A stretch of 64,000 nt of DNA, from NCBI RefSeq assembly GCF_039527675.1, contig NZ_BAAAKI010000012.1:94632-158631 (forward strand). The letters are read 5' to 3'. Position numbers and translations under genes: made by a program. Numbering within the stretch: position 1 is the first letter of the stretch; every line of letters begins with the position of its first letter. This document shows positions 35,856-44,856 of the stretch, piece after piece. Under the pieces are notes generated by a model. That model saw only the letters and a list, made by a program, of their open reading frames with translations, was not told the origin of the DNA and ran no database searches. Source of the DNA: Luteococcus sanguinis. GTDB taxonomy: Bacteria; Actinomycetota; Actinomycetes; Propionibacteriales; Propionibacteriaceae.

Positions 35856-38800
35856 ATGCCTCGCCCAGATCGAGCCCAGTTGTTGGACGACGTGCAGGAC
35901 CGCCTGACCCGAAGGATTCCGGGGTTGTCACGCCGGCGCCTGCGTCCACTGCTCTCGCGCTGGTTCCGGCACGTGGACGACGAGGACCTCGTCGGGCGTG
36001 ACCCCGACGTGTTGGCCGAGCGCCTCGGGAACCACCTGGCCCTGGGGCTGCAGCGCCACCGGGGGCAGACCCTCGTGGCGGTCAGCCCTTCCCGATTGGC
36101 TGGTGAGCCGACCCTGATCCAGGTCGTCACCGACGACCGTCCCCATGTGGTCGACACGCTCACCCTGACCCTGACCCGCGAGGGCTGGGACGTGCTCGCC
36201 GTCCAGCACCCGCAGGTCTCTGCTGCCCGCGACGTGTCCGGACGTCTCATTGGGCTCGCCGAGTCCGGCGAGCAGGCGCTGGACGAGTCGTGGGTCCAGT
36301 TCGAGGCCCGCGCCCCGTTGGGTGACTTCGCCGAGCGTCTGGCACCGGGGCTGCGGGACCAACTGGTCGCGGGACTGAATGACCTGGCCCGCGCCGACGA
36401 TGACACCCCCGCGATGAAGGGGCGCCTGCTGGAGCTTGTCGAGAGCCTGGAGGGCGTAACCAGCAGCGCCGTCGCGCCGACCGAGCGCCAGTCCGCCGTC
36501 GAACTCCTGCGCTGGCTCGCCGACGACAACTTCACCTTCCTCGGCTCGCAGGAATACCGGCTGGTTGACGGCGACTACGAAGCCGTCCCGGGCACCGCCC
36601 TGGGAATCCTGGGTACCCCTCGGACCGACGAGTTCCACGCCCTGCCGCTGCCCACCTCGCACGAGCTGGTGGTGCTCACCAAGGACAGCCGGCGCTCCAC
36701 GGTGCGGCGTGCGGCCCTGCTCGACTATGTCGGCGTCCGCCTCCTTGACGACAAGGGCGAGGTGATCGGCGAACAGCGATTCCTCGGCCTGCTGGCCGCT
36801 GGCGCCTACACCGAGTCGATCAGCCGCATCCCGACCCTCCTGCACAAGGCCGAGGACGTCGCCGCCCGGTCCGGCTACCAGGTGGGCAGCCACGGTTACC
36901 AAGCCATCTGGGCGGTGCTCGAGACCTACCCGCGCGACGAGCTCTTCCACGCCACGGTCGAGGAACTCGCACCGGTCGTCTCCCAGGTCAGCCAGCTCAG
37001 CGAGCGCCGCAAGGTGCGTCTGTTCGTGCGTCGTGGCCGGTGGGGGCGTCGCATCTCCTGCCTGGTCTACCTGCCCCGTGACCGGTACAACACCGCCGCC
37101 CGCAAGCGGATGGAACAGGTGCTGCTGGAGGCCACGGCGGCGCAGTCGATCGACTATCAGGCCCAGGTCAGCGAGTCGGTGCTGGCCCGGCTCTGGTTCA
37201 CGCTGCAGTTGGCGCCGGGTTCGGCACCGGTGGACCTCGACGTCGCCGAGCTGGAGGCCCGCCTCACCGAAGCCGCCGAACACTGGGACGACCGGTTCGG
37301 CAGCCGCGCCGAGGCACTGGGCAGCGAGCAGCGGGGGATCGAGTTCTCCGACAGCTACAAGGAGGACTTCACCCCCGACCAGGCCATCGCCGACCTGCTC
37401 GCGCTCAACGAGATCCGCGAGGCCGACGAGATGCGCTTCGCCCTCTACGCCCCCGACGACCCCGACGACCCATCCGACCTGCGCCTGAAGGTGATGCGGG
37501 TGGGGGAGCGGATGGAGCTGTCCGACGTGCTGCCGCACCTGGCCAGCCTCGGCGCGAAGGTGCTTGACGAGCGCCCCTACGAGATCGAACTGCGCGGTTC
37601 CGAGGCGCATGTCTACGACTTCGGCCTGCGCCTGCCCGGTGAGCTGTCCCGGTGGACGCCCGAGGCACGCTCGCGCTTCGTGGCGGCTTTCGAAGCCTCC
37701 TGGCAGGGGCACACAGAGGTTGACCGGTTGAACGAACTCGTCAGTCGCGCCGACATGACCTGGCCGCAGGTGCAGGTGCTCCGGGCGATCAGCCGCTACC
37801 TGCAACAGTTGGGTTCGACCTATTCCCAGCCGTACATCGCCCAGACGATCGTCGCGAACGACGAGCTGGCGAGGGGCCTCGTAGAGCTCTTCGAGACTCG
37901 CTTCGACCCGGCCAGTGGCCTGTCGTCCGAGCAGCGGAACCAAGCCGCCACCGAGGCGGTTGGGGCCTTGGCGGCCCAGCTGGACGAGGTGGCCAGCCTC
38001 GACCACGACAAGATCCTGCGACAGTTCGTGGCCGTCGTCCAGGCCATCGTCCGCACCAACGCCTACGCCGCCGACCGTCCGGCACTGGCGATGAAGATCC
38101 TGCCCCGACTCCTGGACTGGTCGCCGCAGCCGAGGCCGGCCTTCGAGATCTGGGTGCACTCGCCGCGGGTCGAGGGCGTCCACCTGCGTTTCGGATCGGT
38201 GGCCCGCGGCGGCCTGCGCTGGTCGGACCGCCCGGAGGACTTCCGCACCGAGGTGCTGGGCCTGGTCAAGGCGCAGATGGTGAAGAACTCGGTGATCGTG
38301 CCCGTCGGAGCCAAGGGTGGTTTCTTTGCCCGCCAGCTGCCCAACCCGGCGCACGACCGCGCGGCCTGGCTGGCGGAAGGCACCGCTTGCTACCAGCTGT
38401 TCATCGGATCGCTGCTGAGCCTGACCGACAACATCGTCGGCGGGCAGGTCGTGCCGCCAGCCGACGTCGTCCGCCATGACTCGGACGACCCCTACCTGGT
38501 CGTCGCAGCGGACAAGGGCACCGCCTCCTTCAGTGACGTCGCCAACCAGATTGCCATCGACCGCGGGTTCTGGCTGGGGGACGCCTTCGCCTCCGGCGGC
38601 TCGGTGGGCTATGACCACAAGGCGATGGGCATCACGGCGCGTGGCGCATGGGAGAGCGTCAAGCGACACTTCCGCGAGATGGGAGCCGACTGCCAGACGA
38701 CCGACTTCACCTGCGTCGGCATCGGCGACATGGCCGGTGACGTCTTCGGCAACGGGATGCTGCTCAGCGAGCACACGCGACTGGTGGCGGCCTTCAACCA

Positions 38801-40619
38801 CATGCACGTCTTCCTGGACCCCGACCCGGACGCGGCGAGCTCCCATGCGGAACGCAAACGTCTGTTCGAGCTGCCGCGCTCCAGCTGGGCCGACTACGAC
38901 GCGTCCCTGATCAGCGCCGGTGGCGGTGTGTACTCCCGGCAGGCGAAGTCGATCCCGGTCACCCCGCAGGTGCGCGTCGCTCTGGGGCTGGGCGACGAGG
39001 TCACCCAGCTGGCGCCGAATGACCTGATCCGCGCGATCCTGATGGCGCCGGTGGACCTGCTCTGGAATGGCGGCATCGGCACCTACGTGAAGGGCGCCGA
39101 CGAGACCAACGCCGAGGTCGGTGACAAGGCCAACGACGCGCTGCGCGTCAACGGAGGCCAGGTGCGCGCCAGGTGCGCCGGCGAGGGTGGCAACCTGGGC
39201 TGGACCCAGCTCGGACGCATCGAGTACGCGCTGGCCGGCGGGCGGATCAACACCGACTTCATAGACAACTCGGCCGGCGTGGACACCTCCGACCACGAGG
39301 TCAACATCAAGATCCTGCTGGACGCCGAGGTGGCCGCCGGTCGGCTGACCTCTCGCCAGCGCAATGACCTGCTGCCGCAGATGACCGACGACGTGGCCAC
39401 CTTGGTGCTGGGCCACAACATCGACCAGAACCTCGCCCTCGCCAATGCCCTGAGCCTGGCCGACCGGATGGCCGGCGTGGACGAGTCGGTGATGGTGGGC
39501 CTGGAACAGGCCGGCTACCTCGATCGTGAGCTGGAGAAGCTGCCGAGCAGCCAGGCGATGCGCTCCAGGGTGCTGGAGGGCCGCGGACTGACGGCCCCCG
39601 AGCTCGCTGTGCTGTTGTCGTGGACAAAGATCTGGCTCTCGGACCAGGTGCTCGCCTCCGACCTGCCGGATGACCCCTACCTGGCCGAACGCCTCGTCCA
39701 GTACTTCCCGCCGCTGCTGCAGGAGCGCTACCGCGACCAGATGCCGAACCACCGCCTGCACCGCGAGATCATCACCACCGTCGCGGTGAACCGCTTCGTC
39801 AACTCCCAGGGCATCGTCGCCTGCCACGAGCTGATGGCCGAGACGAACTCGGAGGCGCCGGAGGTGGTGCGGGCCCAGCTGGCTGCCCGTTCCATCCTCG
39901 ACGCCGGACGATTCGAGGTGAACACGCGGCGCACGGAGCTGGACGCTGCGCAGCAGACCTCGCTGCGGGTGCAACTCAGGGTGCTGGTACAGCGCGTGGC
40001 CCGCTGGCTGCTGCACCATGCGTCCGGCCCGATCGACGTGGCTGCGCTGATCGGCGAGTTCCACGACGACGTCCAGGCACTCGCGGCGGTACTGCCCGAC
40101 CTGCTGCCACCCCGGGCTCGGGGGAACTACGACGCCCGGCTGGGCGGCCACCAGGCGGCCGGTGTGGAAGAACCCCTGGCCAGCATCGCCGCCGGTGCGG
40201 CGTGGTCGCACAACCTGCCCGCGGTCATCGCGATCGCCCAGGGCGCGGGCCGTGATCGGGAACTGGTGGCCCGCACCTACTTCCAGCTGGGCGAGCAGCT
40301 GGGGCTGGACCGGCTGATGTCGCGGATCGAGGGTCTTCCGCAGGGCAATCGCTGGGAGGCGCTGGCCCGGGCCGCGATCCGCGACGACCTGCTGGAGACC
40401 CAGTCCCAGCTGGCCCAGCGGGCACTGGCAGCGGCACCCGATGCCACCACCGCCGAGGCCGTGCTGGCGGCATGGGTGGCTGCGACCCCGGGGCTGGACC
40501 GCTCGGTCGAGACCCTGTCGAACCTGTTGGCGGACGAGGCGGACCTGGCACGCACCCAGGTTGGCCTCAGGACTGTGCGCGCTCTCGTGTCGGCACGTCC
40601 CAGTTCTGGAAAGATGTGA
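35856..40619 (+). CDS. gdh: NAD-specific glutamate dehydrogenase, large (180-kDa) class
   Basis: A 1587-residue enzyme that oxidises glutamate to 2-oxoglutarate and ammonium with NAD, usually in the catabolic direction. It has a long N-terminal ACT-like regulatory region (about residues 1-650). The catalytic domain follows, with FGSVARGGLRWSDRPEDFRTEVLGLVKAQMVKNS, the Lys-containing GAKGGFFAR and GIGDMAGDVFGNGML, and then a C-terminal extension. ATG 35838 is also in frame. I prefer ATG 35856 because GGAGTGG lies about 8 nt upstream, inside the first seven codons of the longer form. The PHP gene follows after 2 nt. A very long open frame on the opposite strand is a codon-bias shadow. Confidence 0.93.
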   Translation: MPRPDRAQLLDDVQDRLTRRIPGLSRRRLRPLLSRWFRHVDDEDLVGRDPDVLAERLGNHLALGLQRHRGQTLVAVSPSRLAGEPTLIQVVTDDRPHVVDTLTLTLTREGWDVLAVQHPQVSAARDVSGRLIGLAESGEQALDESWVQFEARAPLGDFAERLAPGLRDQLVAGLNDLARADDDTPAMKGRLLELVESLEGVTSSAVAPTERQSAVELLRWLADDNFTFLGSQEYRLVDGDYEAVPGTALGILGTPRTDEFHALPLPTSHELVVLTKDSRRSTVRRAALLDYVGVRLLDDKGEVIGEQRFLGLLAAGAYTESISRIPTLLHKAEDVAARSGYQVGSHGYQAIWAVLETYPRDELFHATVEELAPVVSQVSQLSERRKVRLFVRRGRWGRRISCLVYLPRDRYNTAARKRMEQVLLEATAAQSIDYQAQVSESVLARLWFTLQLAPGSAPVDLDVAELEARLTEAAEHWDDRFGSRAEALGSEQRGIEFSDSYKEDFTPDQAIADLLALNEIREADEMRFALYAPDDPDDPSDLRLKVMRVGERMELSDVLPHLASLGAKVLDERPYEIELRGSEAHVYDFGLRLPGELSRWTPEARSRFVAAFEASWQGHTEVDRLNELVSRADMTWPQVQVLRAISRYLQQLGSTYSQPYIAQTIVANDELARGLVELFETRFDPASGLSSEQRNQAATEAVGALAAQLDEVASLDHDKILRQFVAVVQAIVRTNAYAADRPALAMKILPRLLDWSPQPRPAFEIWVHSPRVEGVHLRFGSVARGGLRWSDRPEDFRTEVLGLVKAQMVKNSVIVPVGAKGGFFARQLPNPAHDRAAWLAEGTACYQLFIGSLLSLTDNIVGGQVVPPADVVRHDSDDPYLVVAADKGTASFSDVANQIAIDRGFWLGDAFASGGSVGYDHKAMGITARGAWESVKRHFREMGADCQTTDFTCVGIGDMAGDVFGNGMLLSEHTRLVAAFNHMHVFLDPDPDAASSHAERKRLFELPRSSWADYDASLISAGGGVYSRQAKSIPVTPQVRVALGLGDEVTQLAPNDLIRAILMAPVDLLWNGGIGTYVKGADETNAEVGDKANDALRVNGGQVRARCAGEGGNLGWTQLGRIEYALAGGRINTDFIDNSAGVDTSDHEVNIKILLDAEVAAGRLTSRQRNDLLPQMTDDVATLVLGHNIDQNLALANALSLADRMAGVDESVMVGLEQAGYLDRELEKLPSSQAMRSRVLEGRGLTAPELAVLLSWTKIWLSDQVLASDLPDDPYLAERLVQYFPPLLQERYRDQMPNHRLHREIITTVAVNRFVNSQGIVACHELMAETNSEAPEVVRAQLAARSILDAGRFEVNTRRTELDAAQQTSLRVQLRVLVQRVARWLLHHASGPIDVAALIGEFHDDVQALAAVLPDLLPPRARGNYDARLGGHQAAGVEEPLASIAAGAAWSHNLPAVIAIAQGAGRDRELVARTYFQLGEQLGLDRLMSRIEGLPQGNRWEALARAAIRDDLLETQSQLAQRALAAAPDATTAEAVLAAWVAATPGLDRSVETLSNLLADEADLARTQVGLRTVRALVSARPSSGKM

Positions 40620-40621
40620 CC

Positions 40622-41473
40622 ATGCGGATCGATCTTCACACCCACTCGGTGGTCAGCGACGGCACCGATACGCCCACCCGCCTCGTGCTCAAGGCGCTCG
40701 AGAACGGGTTGGACGTGATCGGGCTCACCGACCACGACACCTTCGACGGCATCCCAGAGGCCGTGGAGGCAGGCAAGCGCGTCGGCGTGACCGTGCTGCC
40801 CGGCATCGAGATGTCCACCACGGCGGGGGGCAAGTCCGTCCACCTGCTCGGCTACGGCTGCGACCCCTGGCACCGCCCGCTCATCGAGGAGTTGGCGAAG
40901 ATCCGGGTCGCGCGCACCGGGCGCCTGCAGGCCTTCGCGGACCGAATGACCGAGCTCGGTATGCCGCTGACCGTCGACGACATCATCACCGCCGCCGGCG
41001 CCTCCCCGTCCATCGGCCGCCCGCACGTTGCGGACGCCCTGGTCGCCAAGGGCTACGTCGAGCACCGCGACGAGGCCTTCGACAAGTGGCTGCGGGACGA
41101 CAAGCCCGGCTATGTCCCGCGCTATGCATGCCCGCTGGAGGACGCGATTGACCTGATCCACGACGCCAAGGGCATCGCGATCCTCGCGCACCCCTGGGGA
41201 CGCGGCACCGAGGACGTGCTCGACGCCGTCTACATCGAGCAATTGATCCGGGAGCATGAGCTTGAGGGCATCGAGGTGGACCACCCCGACCACACCGCCG
41301 ACCAGCGCGAGCTTCTGTTCGCAATGGGCGGGCGCCTGGGCCTGATTCGCACCGGCTCGTCGGACTACCACGGCCTGGGCAAGCGCAACAACCCGCTCGG
41401 CGCCTGCCTCACCCGCGACACCGCCTACCGCGAGATGGTCCGTCGCATCCGCCTGCGCGGCGGCAACGCCTGA
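40622..41473 (+). CDS. PHP domain phosphoesterase (TrpH/YciV-like)
   Basis: A 283-residue metal-dependent phosphoesterase. Motifs are DLHTHSVVSDG at the start, GLTDHDTFDG, GIEMST, AHPWGRG and GSSDYHG, which together supply the His/Asp metal ligands. Close relatives hydrolyse 3',5'-nucleotide bisphosphates and trim RNA 5' ends (E. coli YciV). The ATG is 2 nt after the glutamate dehydrogenase stop, so it is probably co-transcribed, although AAAGAT ends 6 nt before the start and could also be a weak promoter. A long hairpin follows. Confidence 0.88.
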   Translation: MRIDLHTHSVVSDGTDTPTRLVLKALENGLDVIGLTDHDTFDGIPEAVEAGKRVGVTVLPGIEMSTTAGGKSVHLLGYGCDPWHRPLIEELAKIRVARTGRLQAFADRMTELGMPLTVDDIITAAGASPSIGRPHVADALVAKGYVEHRDEAFDKWLRDDKPGYVPRYACPLEDAIDLIHDAKGIAILAHPWGRGTEDVLDAVYIEQLIREHELEGIEVDHPDHTADQRELLFAMGGRLGLIRTGSSDYHGLGKRNNPLGACLTRDTAYREMVRRIRLRGGNA

Positions 41474-41487
41474 GCCACGCCTGTTTG

Positions 41488-41535
41488 GCACGCCCCCGTC
41501 CCCTGGGGCTCGAGCCCGGGGGACGGCGGGGGTGC
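41488..41535 (+). terminator. Long hairpin between the PHP gene and the trpS leader
   Basis: GTCCCC pairs with GGGGAC, extended outward by CCCCC/GGGGG with one bulge and further by GCAC/GTGC with a mismatch, around a GGGCTCGAGCCC core. No U-tract follows. It ends 2 nt before the -10 hexamer of the trpS leader, so it may insulate that promoter. Confidence 0.65.
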
Positions 41536-41537
41536 GA

Positions 41538-41543
41538 TAGGCT
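41538..41543 (+). promoter_or_regulatory. -10 element of the trpS leader transcript
   Basis: TAGGCT ends 6 nt before the leader-peptide ATG, so transcription should begin at or next to that ATG. The expected -35 position falls in the terminator hairpin of the upstream gene and has no TTGAC-like match. Confidence 0.6.
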
Positions 41544-41549
41544 CGGGCC

Positions 41550-41594
41550 ATGAACTTCACGCAGAGCTGGTGGCCGCCGTCCGGGCGGCTCTGA
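41550..41594 (+). CDS. trpS leader peptide with tandem Trp codons (14 residues)
   Basis: A short open frame encoding MNFTQSWWPPSGRL and a TGA stop, 91 nt ahead of trpS. Two adjacent UGG codons (41568-41573) followed by two Pro codons make it a natural sensor of charged tRNA-Trp. Its ATG is 6 nt after a TAGGCT -10 element, so the leader mRNA is probably leaderless. A hairpin inside the coding region (41573-41578 with 41584-41589) and an attenuator hairpin after the stop fit ribosome-mediated attenuation. Protein product and regulation are inferred, not shown. Confidence 0.8.
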   Translation: MNFTQSWWPPSGRL

Positions 41595-41613
41595 TCTCTG
41601 CGAAACACCACAC

Positions 41614-41637
41614 AGGGCTGCCGGTGACGGCGGCCCT
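41614..41637 (+). promoter_or_regulatory. Attenuator hairpin in the trpS leader
   Basis: A 10-bp stem (41614-41623 with 41628-41637, one G-U pair) has loop GTGA. Its left side (41616-41624) can instead pair with 41581-41589 in the leader-peptide region over about 8 bp with one bulge. These would be mutually exclusive terminator and antiterminator forms. No U-run follows, only TGTGCATGTC, so termination strength is uncertain. Confidence 0.6.
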
Positions 41638-41685
41638 TGTGCATGTCTGGGGACCGGTTGGCGCCGGCGCGGAACAGGAGAAACC

Positions 41686-42816
41686 ATGACCGACGTCGAC
41701 CAGGACGACGTTCTCGAGATCGACGAGCTGTCGGGAGACGACCAGGCCTCGCGGGATGCGTCGTTGGACCGCTCGCTGCAGCGCTCGGCCCAGATCGAGG
41801 CCGACATTGCCGTCAACCCCGGCAAGTACCGCATCCTCACCGGTGACCGTCCGACCGGACGGCTGCACATCGGGCACTACTTCGGCTCGCTGAGCAACCG
41901 GGTTCGCCTGCAGAACCTGGGCGTGAACACGATGTTGGTGGTCGCCGACTACCAGGTGATCTACGACCGCGACGGTGTCGGGCAGCTGCAGGACAATGTG
42001 CTGTCCGGCATGGCCGACTACCTGGCCTGCGGCGTTGATCCCGCCCGTTCGACGATCTTCACCCACTCGTCGGTGACGGCGCTGAACCAGTTGCTGCTGC
42101 CCTTCTTGAGCCTGGTCACCGTGCCGGAGCTCAACCGCAACCCCACCGTCAAGGACGAGCTGGAGAACAACCCGGGACGTCCGATGTCTGGCCTGATGCT
42201 CACCTTCCCGGTGCACCAGGCCGCCGACATCCTGTTCTGCAAGGCGAACCTGGTGCCCGTAGGCAAGGACCAGTTGCCGCACATCGAGATCACCCGCGTC
42301 ATCGCGCGTCGCTTCGACGAGCGCTACGGCCGCGCGGTGGCCGAGCAGGCGGTCTTCCCGCAGCCGGACGCGTTGATGAGCCCGGCTCCGTCGATCCTGG
42401 GCACCGATGGCACCAAGATGAGCAAGTCCAAGGGCAATGTGATCGAGATCGGCATGAGCGCCGACGAGACGGCCAAGTTGCTGAAGCGGGCCAAGACCGA
42501 CTCCGAGCGTCACATCACCTATGACCCGGTGAACCGTCCCGAGGTGAGCAACCTGGTGTTGCTGGCCGCGCTGGCGACCGGCGGAGACCCCGTCCAGATC
42601 GCCGACGAACTGGGCGATGCCGGGGGTGGCGGCCTGAAGAAGCTGGTCACCGAGGCGATCAACGAGCACTTCGCGCCCATTCGCGAGCGTCGGGCCGAGC
42701 TCGCCGCGAATCCGGACCACCTGCGCCAGGTGCTGCGCGAGGGCAACGAGAAGGCCAATGCGATCGCCGAGCAGACCCTGGACGAGGTTCGCCAGGCGAT
42801 GCAGATGAAGTACTGA
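41686..42816 (+). CDS. trpS: Tryptophanyl-tRNA synthetase
   Basis: A 376-residue class I synthetase charging tRNA-Trp. The HIGH motif is HIGH at residues 61-64 (GDRPTGRLHIGHYFGSL) and KMSKS is at about 244-248 (GTKMSKSKGN). The GDRPTG..H.GH opening, rather than the SGIQPSG..TIGN of the common bacterial enzyme, places it with the TrpRS II/auxiliary-like clade that includes the indolmycin-resistant Streptomyces enzyme. An acidic N-terminal extension of about 45 residues precedes the catalytic core. AGGAG lies 6 nt before the ATG. Expression is probably controlled by the upstream leader peptide and attenuator. Confidence 0.94.
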   Translation: MTDVDQDDVLEIDELSGDDQASRDASLDRSLQRSAQIEADIAVNPGKYRILTGDRPTGRLHIGHYFGSLSNRVRLQNLGVNTMLVVADYQVIYDRDGVGQLQDNVLSGMADYLACGVDPARSTIFTHSSVTALNQLLLPFLSLVTVPELNRNPTVKDELENNPGRPMSGLMLTFPVHQAADILFCKANLVPVGKDQLPHIEITRVIARRFDERYGRAVAEQAVFPQPDALMSPAPSILGTDGTKMSKSKGNVIEIGMSADETAKLLKRAKTDSERHITYDPVNRPEVSNLVLLAALATGGDPVQIADELGDAGGGGLKKLVTEAINEHFAPIRERRAELAANPDHLRQVLREGNEKANAIAEQTLDEVRQAMQMKY

Positions 42817-42829
42817 GCTTTCGAGAACA

Positions 42830-42879
42830 CGAACAGGGGTTGGGGTGCACCGCATTCGGTGCAAACCAACCCCTGTTCG
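42830..42879. terminator. Bidirectional terminator between trpS and the DEAD-box gene
   Basis: A perfect 14-bp outer stem (42830-42843 with 42866-42879) and an inner 7-bp stem (46-52 with 57-63 of the 42800s) sit between two convergent genes. It should stop transcription from both sides. Confidence 0.85.
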
Positions 42880-42903
42880 TTGGTGCCCTTGGGATGGGTT
42901 CGA

Positions 42904-44652
42904 TCAGCCCTCGGTGGGAGCGCCCGTCTCGGAGGCCTGGGTGGCATCGCCACCCTCACCGCGGCCACGACCGCGTCCACGGGAACGACGACGCGGCTTG
43001 CGGGCCTCACCGTCAGCCGCGCCCTGGCCGGGAGCAGCGTCCGGGCCGGTGTTCTGGCCGTTCTCGACGACAGCTGCGCCTTCGGTCAGCACCTCACCAT
43101 TCTTGGTGCGGCGACGGCTACGGTTGCGGGCCGCACGCGGTTCGCGCGGGCGCTCGGTGCCCTCCTCCTCGCCGTGGTGTGCGTCGCCGTGGTGTGCGTC
43201 GCCGTGGTGCGCGTGGCCGCCTCGCGAGGCGTGGCTGCCGCGACGCTCACCGCCACGTCCGTCGCGGTCACGCCCACCGCGGCCACCGCGGTCACGATCA
43301 CCCCGGCCACCATCGCCATGGTCCCGGGCAGGCCGATCCTTCGGGACCGCACCGGCCAGACGCCCCTTGGTGCCCTCGGGGATCTGCAGGTCGGCGTACA
43401 GGTTCGCCGAGGTCGAGTAGGTCTCGACCGGGTCGTCGAAGCTCAGCTCGAGGGCCTTGTTGATGGTCTTCCAGCGCACGACGTCCTGCCAGTCGACCAG
43501 GGTCACGGCGACGCCCTTGGCGCCGGCGCGGCCGGTGCGTCCGATCCGGTGGACGTAGGTTTTCGCGTCCTCGGGGCACTCGTGGTTGATGACATGGCTG
43601 ACGCCGGTGACGTCGATGCCACGGGCGGCGACGTCGGTGGCCACCAGCACCTTCAGCTCGCCGGAACGGAACTTCTTGAGCGCCTTCTCGCGCAGCACCT
43701 GCGACAGGTCGCCGTGGATGGCGCCGGCCTCGAAGCCGCGGTCCTCCAACTCGTCGGCCAGACGCTGGCAGGCGCGCTTGGTCTTGCAGAAGACCATCAC
43801 CTTGTCGACGCCGTCGGACTGCAGGATGCGGGCGATGATCTCGGGCTTGTCGAGGTTGTGCGTCTGGTAGACGAACTGGGTTGTGTCCGGGACCGTTGCC
43901 TTGGCGTCATGGCCCTCGGCGCGGACGTTGATGGGCTGGTTCAGGTGCGCACGGGCCATCGCCACGATCGCCGACGGCATGGTGGCCGAGAACATCAGCA
44001 TCTGGCGGTCGGCCGGGGCCTTGGCGATCAGCCGCTCGACGTCGGGCAGGAAGCCGAGGTCGAGCATCTCGTCCGCCTCGTCCAGCACCAGCACCCGCAG
44101 CCAGGACAGGTCCAGCGATCCGCGGTCGGCCAGGTCGAGGAGTCGTCCGGGCGTACCCACGACGATGTCGACGCCCTTGTCGAGGGCCTCCAGCTGGGGC
44201 TCATAGCCCACCCCGCCGTAGACCGTGAGTACCCGGGCCTTGCGGATCGTCGAGGCGACCTCGAGGTCCTTCGCGACCTGCAGCGCCAGCTCACGGGTGG
44301 GGCACATCACGAGCGCCTGCGGCTTGCCGGGGGGCATCGGCAGCTCGTCGTAGCCCTCGTCGCCCTCCAGCAGCACGCGCTGCAGGATGGAGATGCCGAA
44401 GGCCAGCGTCTTGCCGGTTCCGGTGCGGGCCTGGCCGATCAGGTCAGTGCCGAGCACTGCGATCGGGATGGCGAGGGACTGGATGGGGAAGGGGTGGGTG
44501 ATGCCGACCTGCTCCAGCGCCTGCTGGATCTCGGGGACGACGCCGAGGTCGTCCCAGGTGGTCTCGAACTCGGGGGTGGGCTTGTCGGTCATGACGTCGT
44601 CGCCGACCAGGGCCGTCACGGCCTGGTTCTCGACGGTGAAATCGTTGGTCAC
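42904..44652 (-). CDS. DEAD-box ATP-dependent RNA helicase with RG- and His-rich tail
   Basis: A 582-residue RNA helicase. It contains the Q motif, Walker A ARTGTGKT, PTRELALQ, VGTPGRLLD, VLDEADEML, SATM, and the C-terminal VATDVAARGIDV and HRIGRTGRAG motifs. After about residue 440 there is an intrinsically disordered tail with Arg/Gly/Asp repeats. It includes a His-rich stretch with HHGDA repeats encoded by about three 15-bp tandem units (about 43180-43225), then a basic RG segment. It resembles the RhlE/CsdA-type helicases of actinobacteria. The start is not certain: GTG 44652 has GAGAAAG about 10 nt upstream, while the family core starts near the internal ATG (MTDKPTPEFETTWDDLG). Confidence 0.93.
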   Translation of the reverse strand: MTNDFTVENQAVTALVGDDVMTDKPTPEFETTWDDLGVVPEIQQALEQVGITHPFPIQSLAIPIAVLGTDLIGQARTGTGKTLAFGISILQRVLLEGDEGYDELPMPPGKPQALVMCPTRELALQVAKDLEVASTIRKARVLTVYGGVGYEPQLEALDKGVDIVVGTPGRLLDLADRGSLDLSWLRVLVLDEADEMLDLGFLPDVERLIAKAPADRQMLMFSATMPSAIVAMARAHLNQPINVRAEGHDAKATVPDTTQFVYQTHNLDKPEIIARILQSDGVDKVMVFCKTKRACQRLADELEDRGFEAGAIHGDLSQVLREKALKKFRSGELKVLVATDVAARGIDVTGVSHVINHECPEDAKTYVHRIGRTGRAGAKGVAVTLVDWQDVVRWKTINKALELSFDDPVETYSTSANLYADLQIPEGTKGRLAGAVPKDRPARDHGDGGRGDRDRGGRGGRDRDGRGGERRGSHASRGGHAHHGDAHHGDAHHGEEEGTERPREPRAARNRSRRRTKNGEVLTEGAAVVENGQNTGPDAAPGQGAADGEARKPRRRSRGRGRGRGEGGDATQASETGAPTEG

Positions 44653-44856
44653 CAATCAGGGCTTTCTCAAGGGTCCAGTCGTCAGACTGGCGAATGGTCT
44701 GCTCGACGAGCGCGACATGGGCCAGCAGCTCGGGCAGGGCATCGCAAGACGCGAGGCCTCACCCATCCTACCGGCTCGCACCGAGTTCTGGCTTGTCCGA
44801 AGCGACACGCTCTGAGGGTGCCCTGTGGACGCCTCCGCGCTGACTAGCCTTCGGGT

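Noticed and set aside
35928..40211. A very long open frame antisense to the glutamate dehydrogenase gene
   Set aside because: It is a shadow of GC-rich codon use: low-complexity Arg/Gly/Val/Asp composition, no ribosome binding site, no family resemblance, while the plus-strand frame is a clear enzyme.
43180..43225. The 15-bp repeats as a CRISPR array
   Set aside because: They are contiguous with no spacers and encode an in-frame His-rich protein segment.
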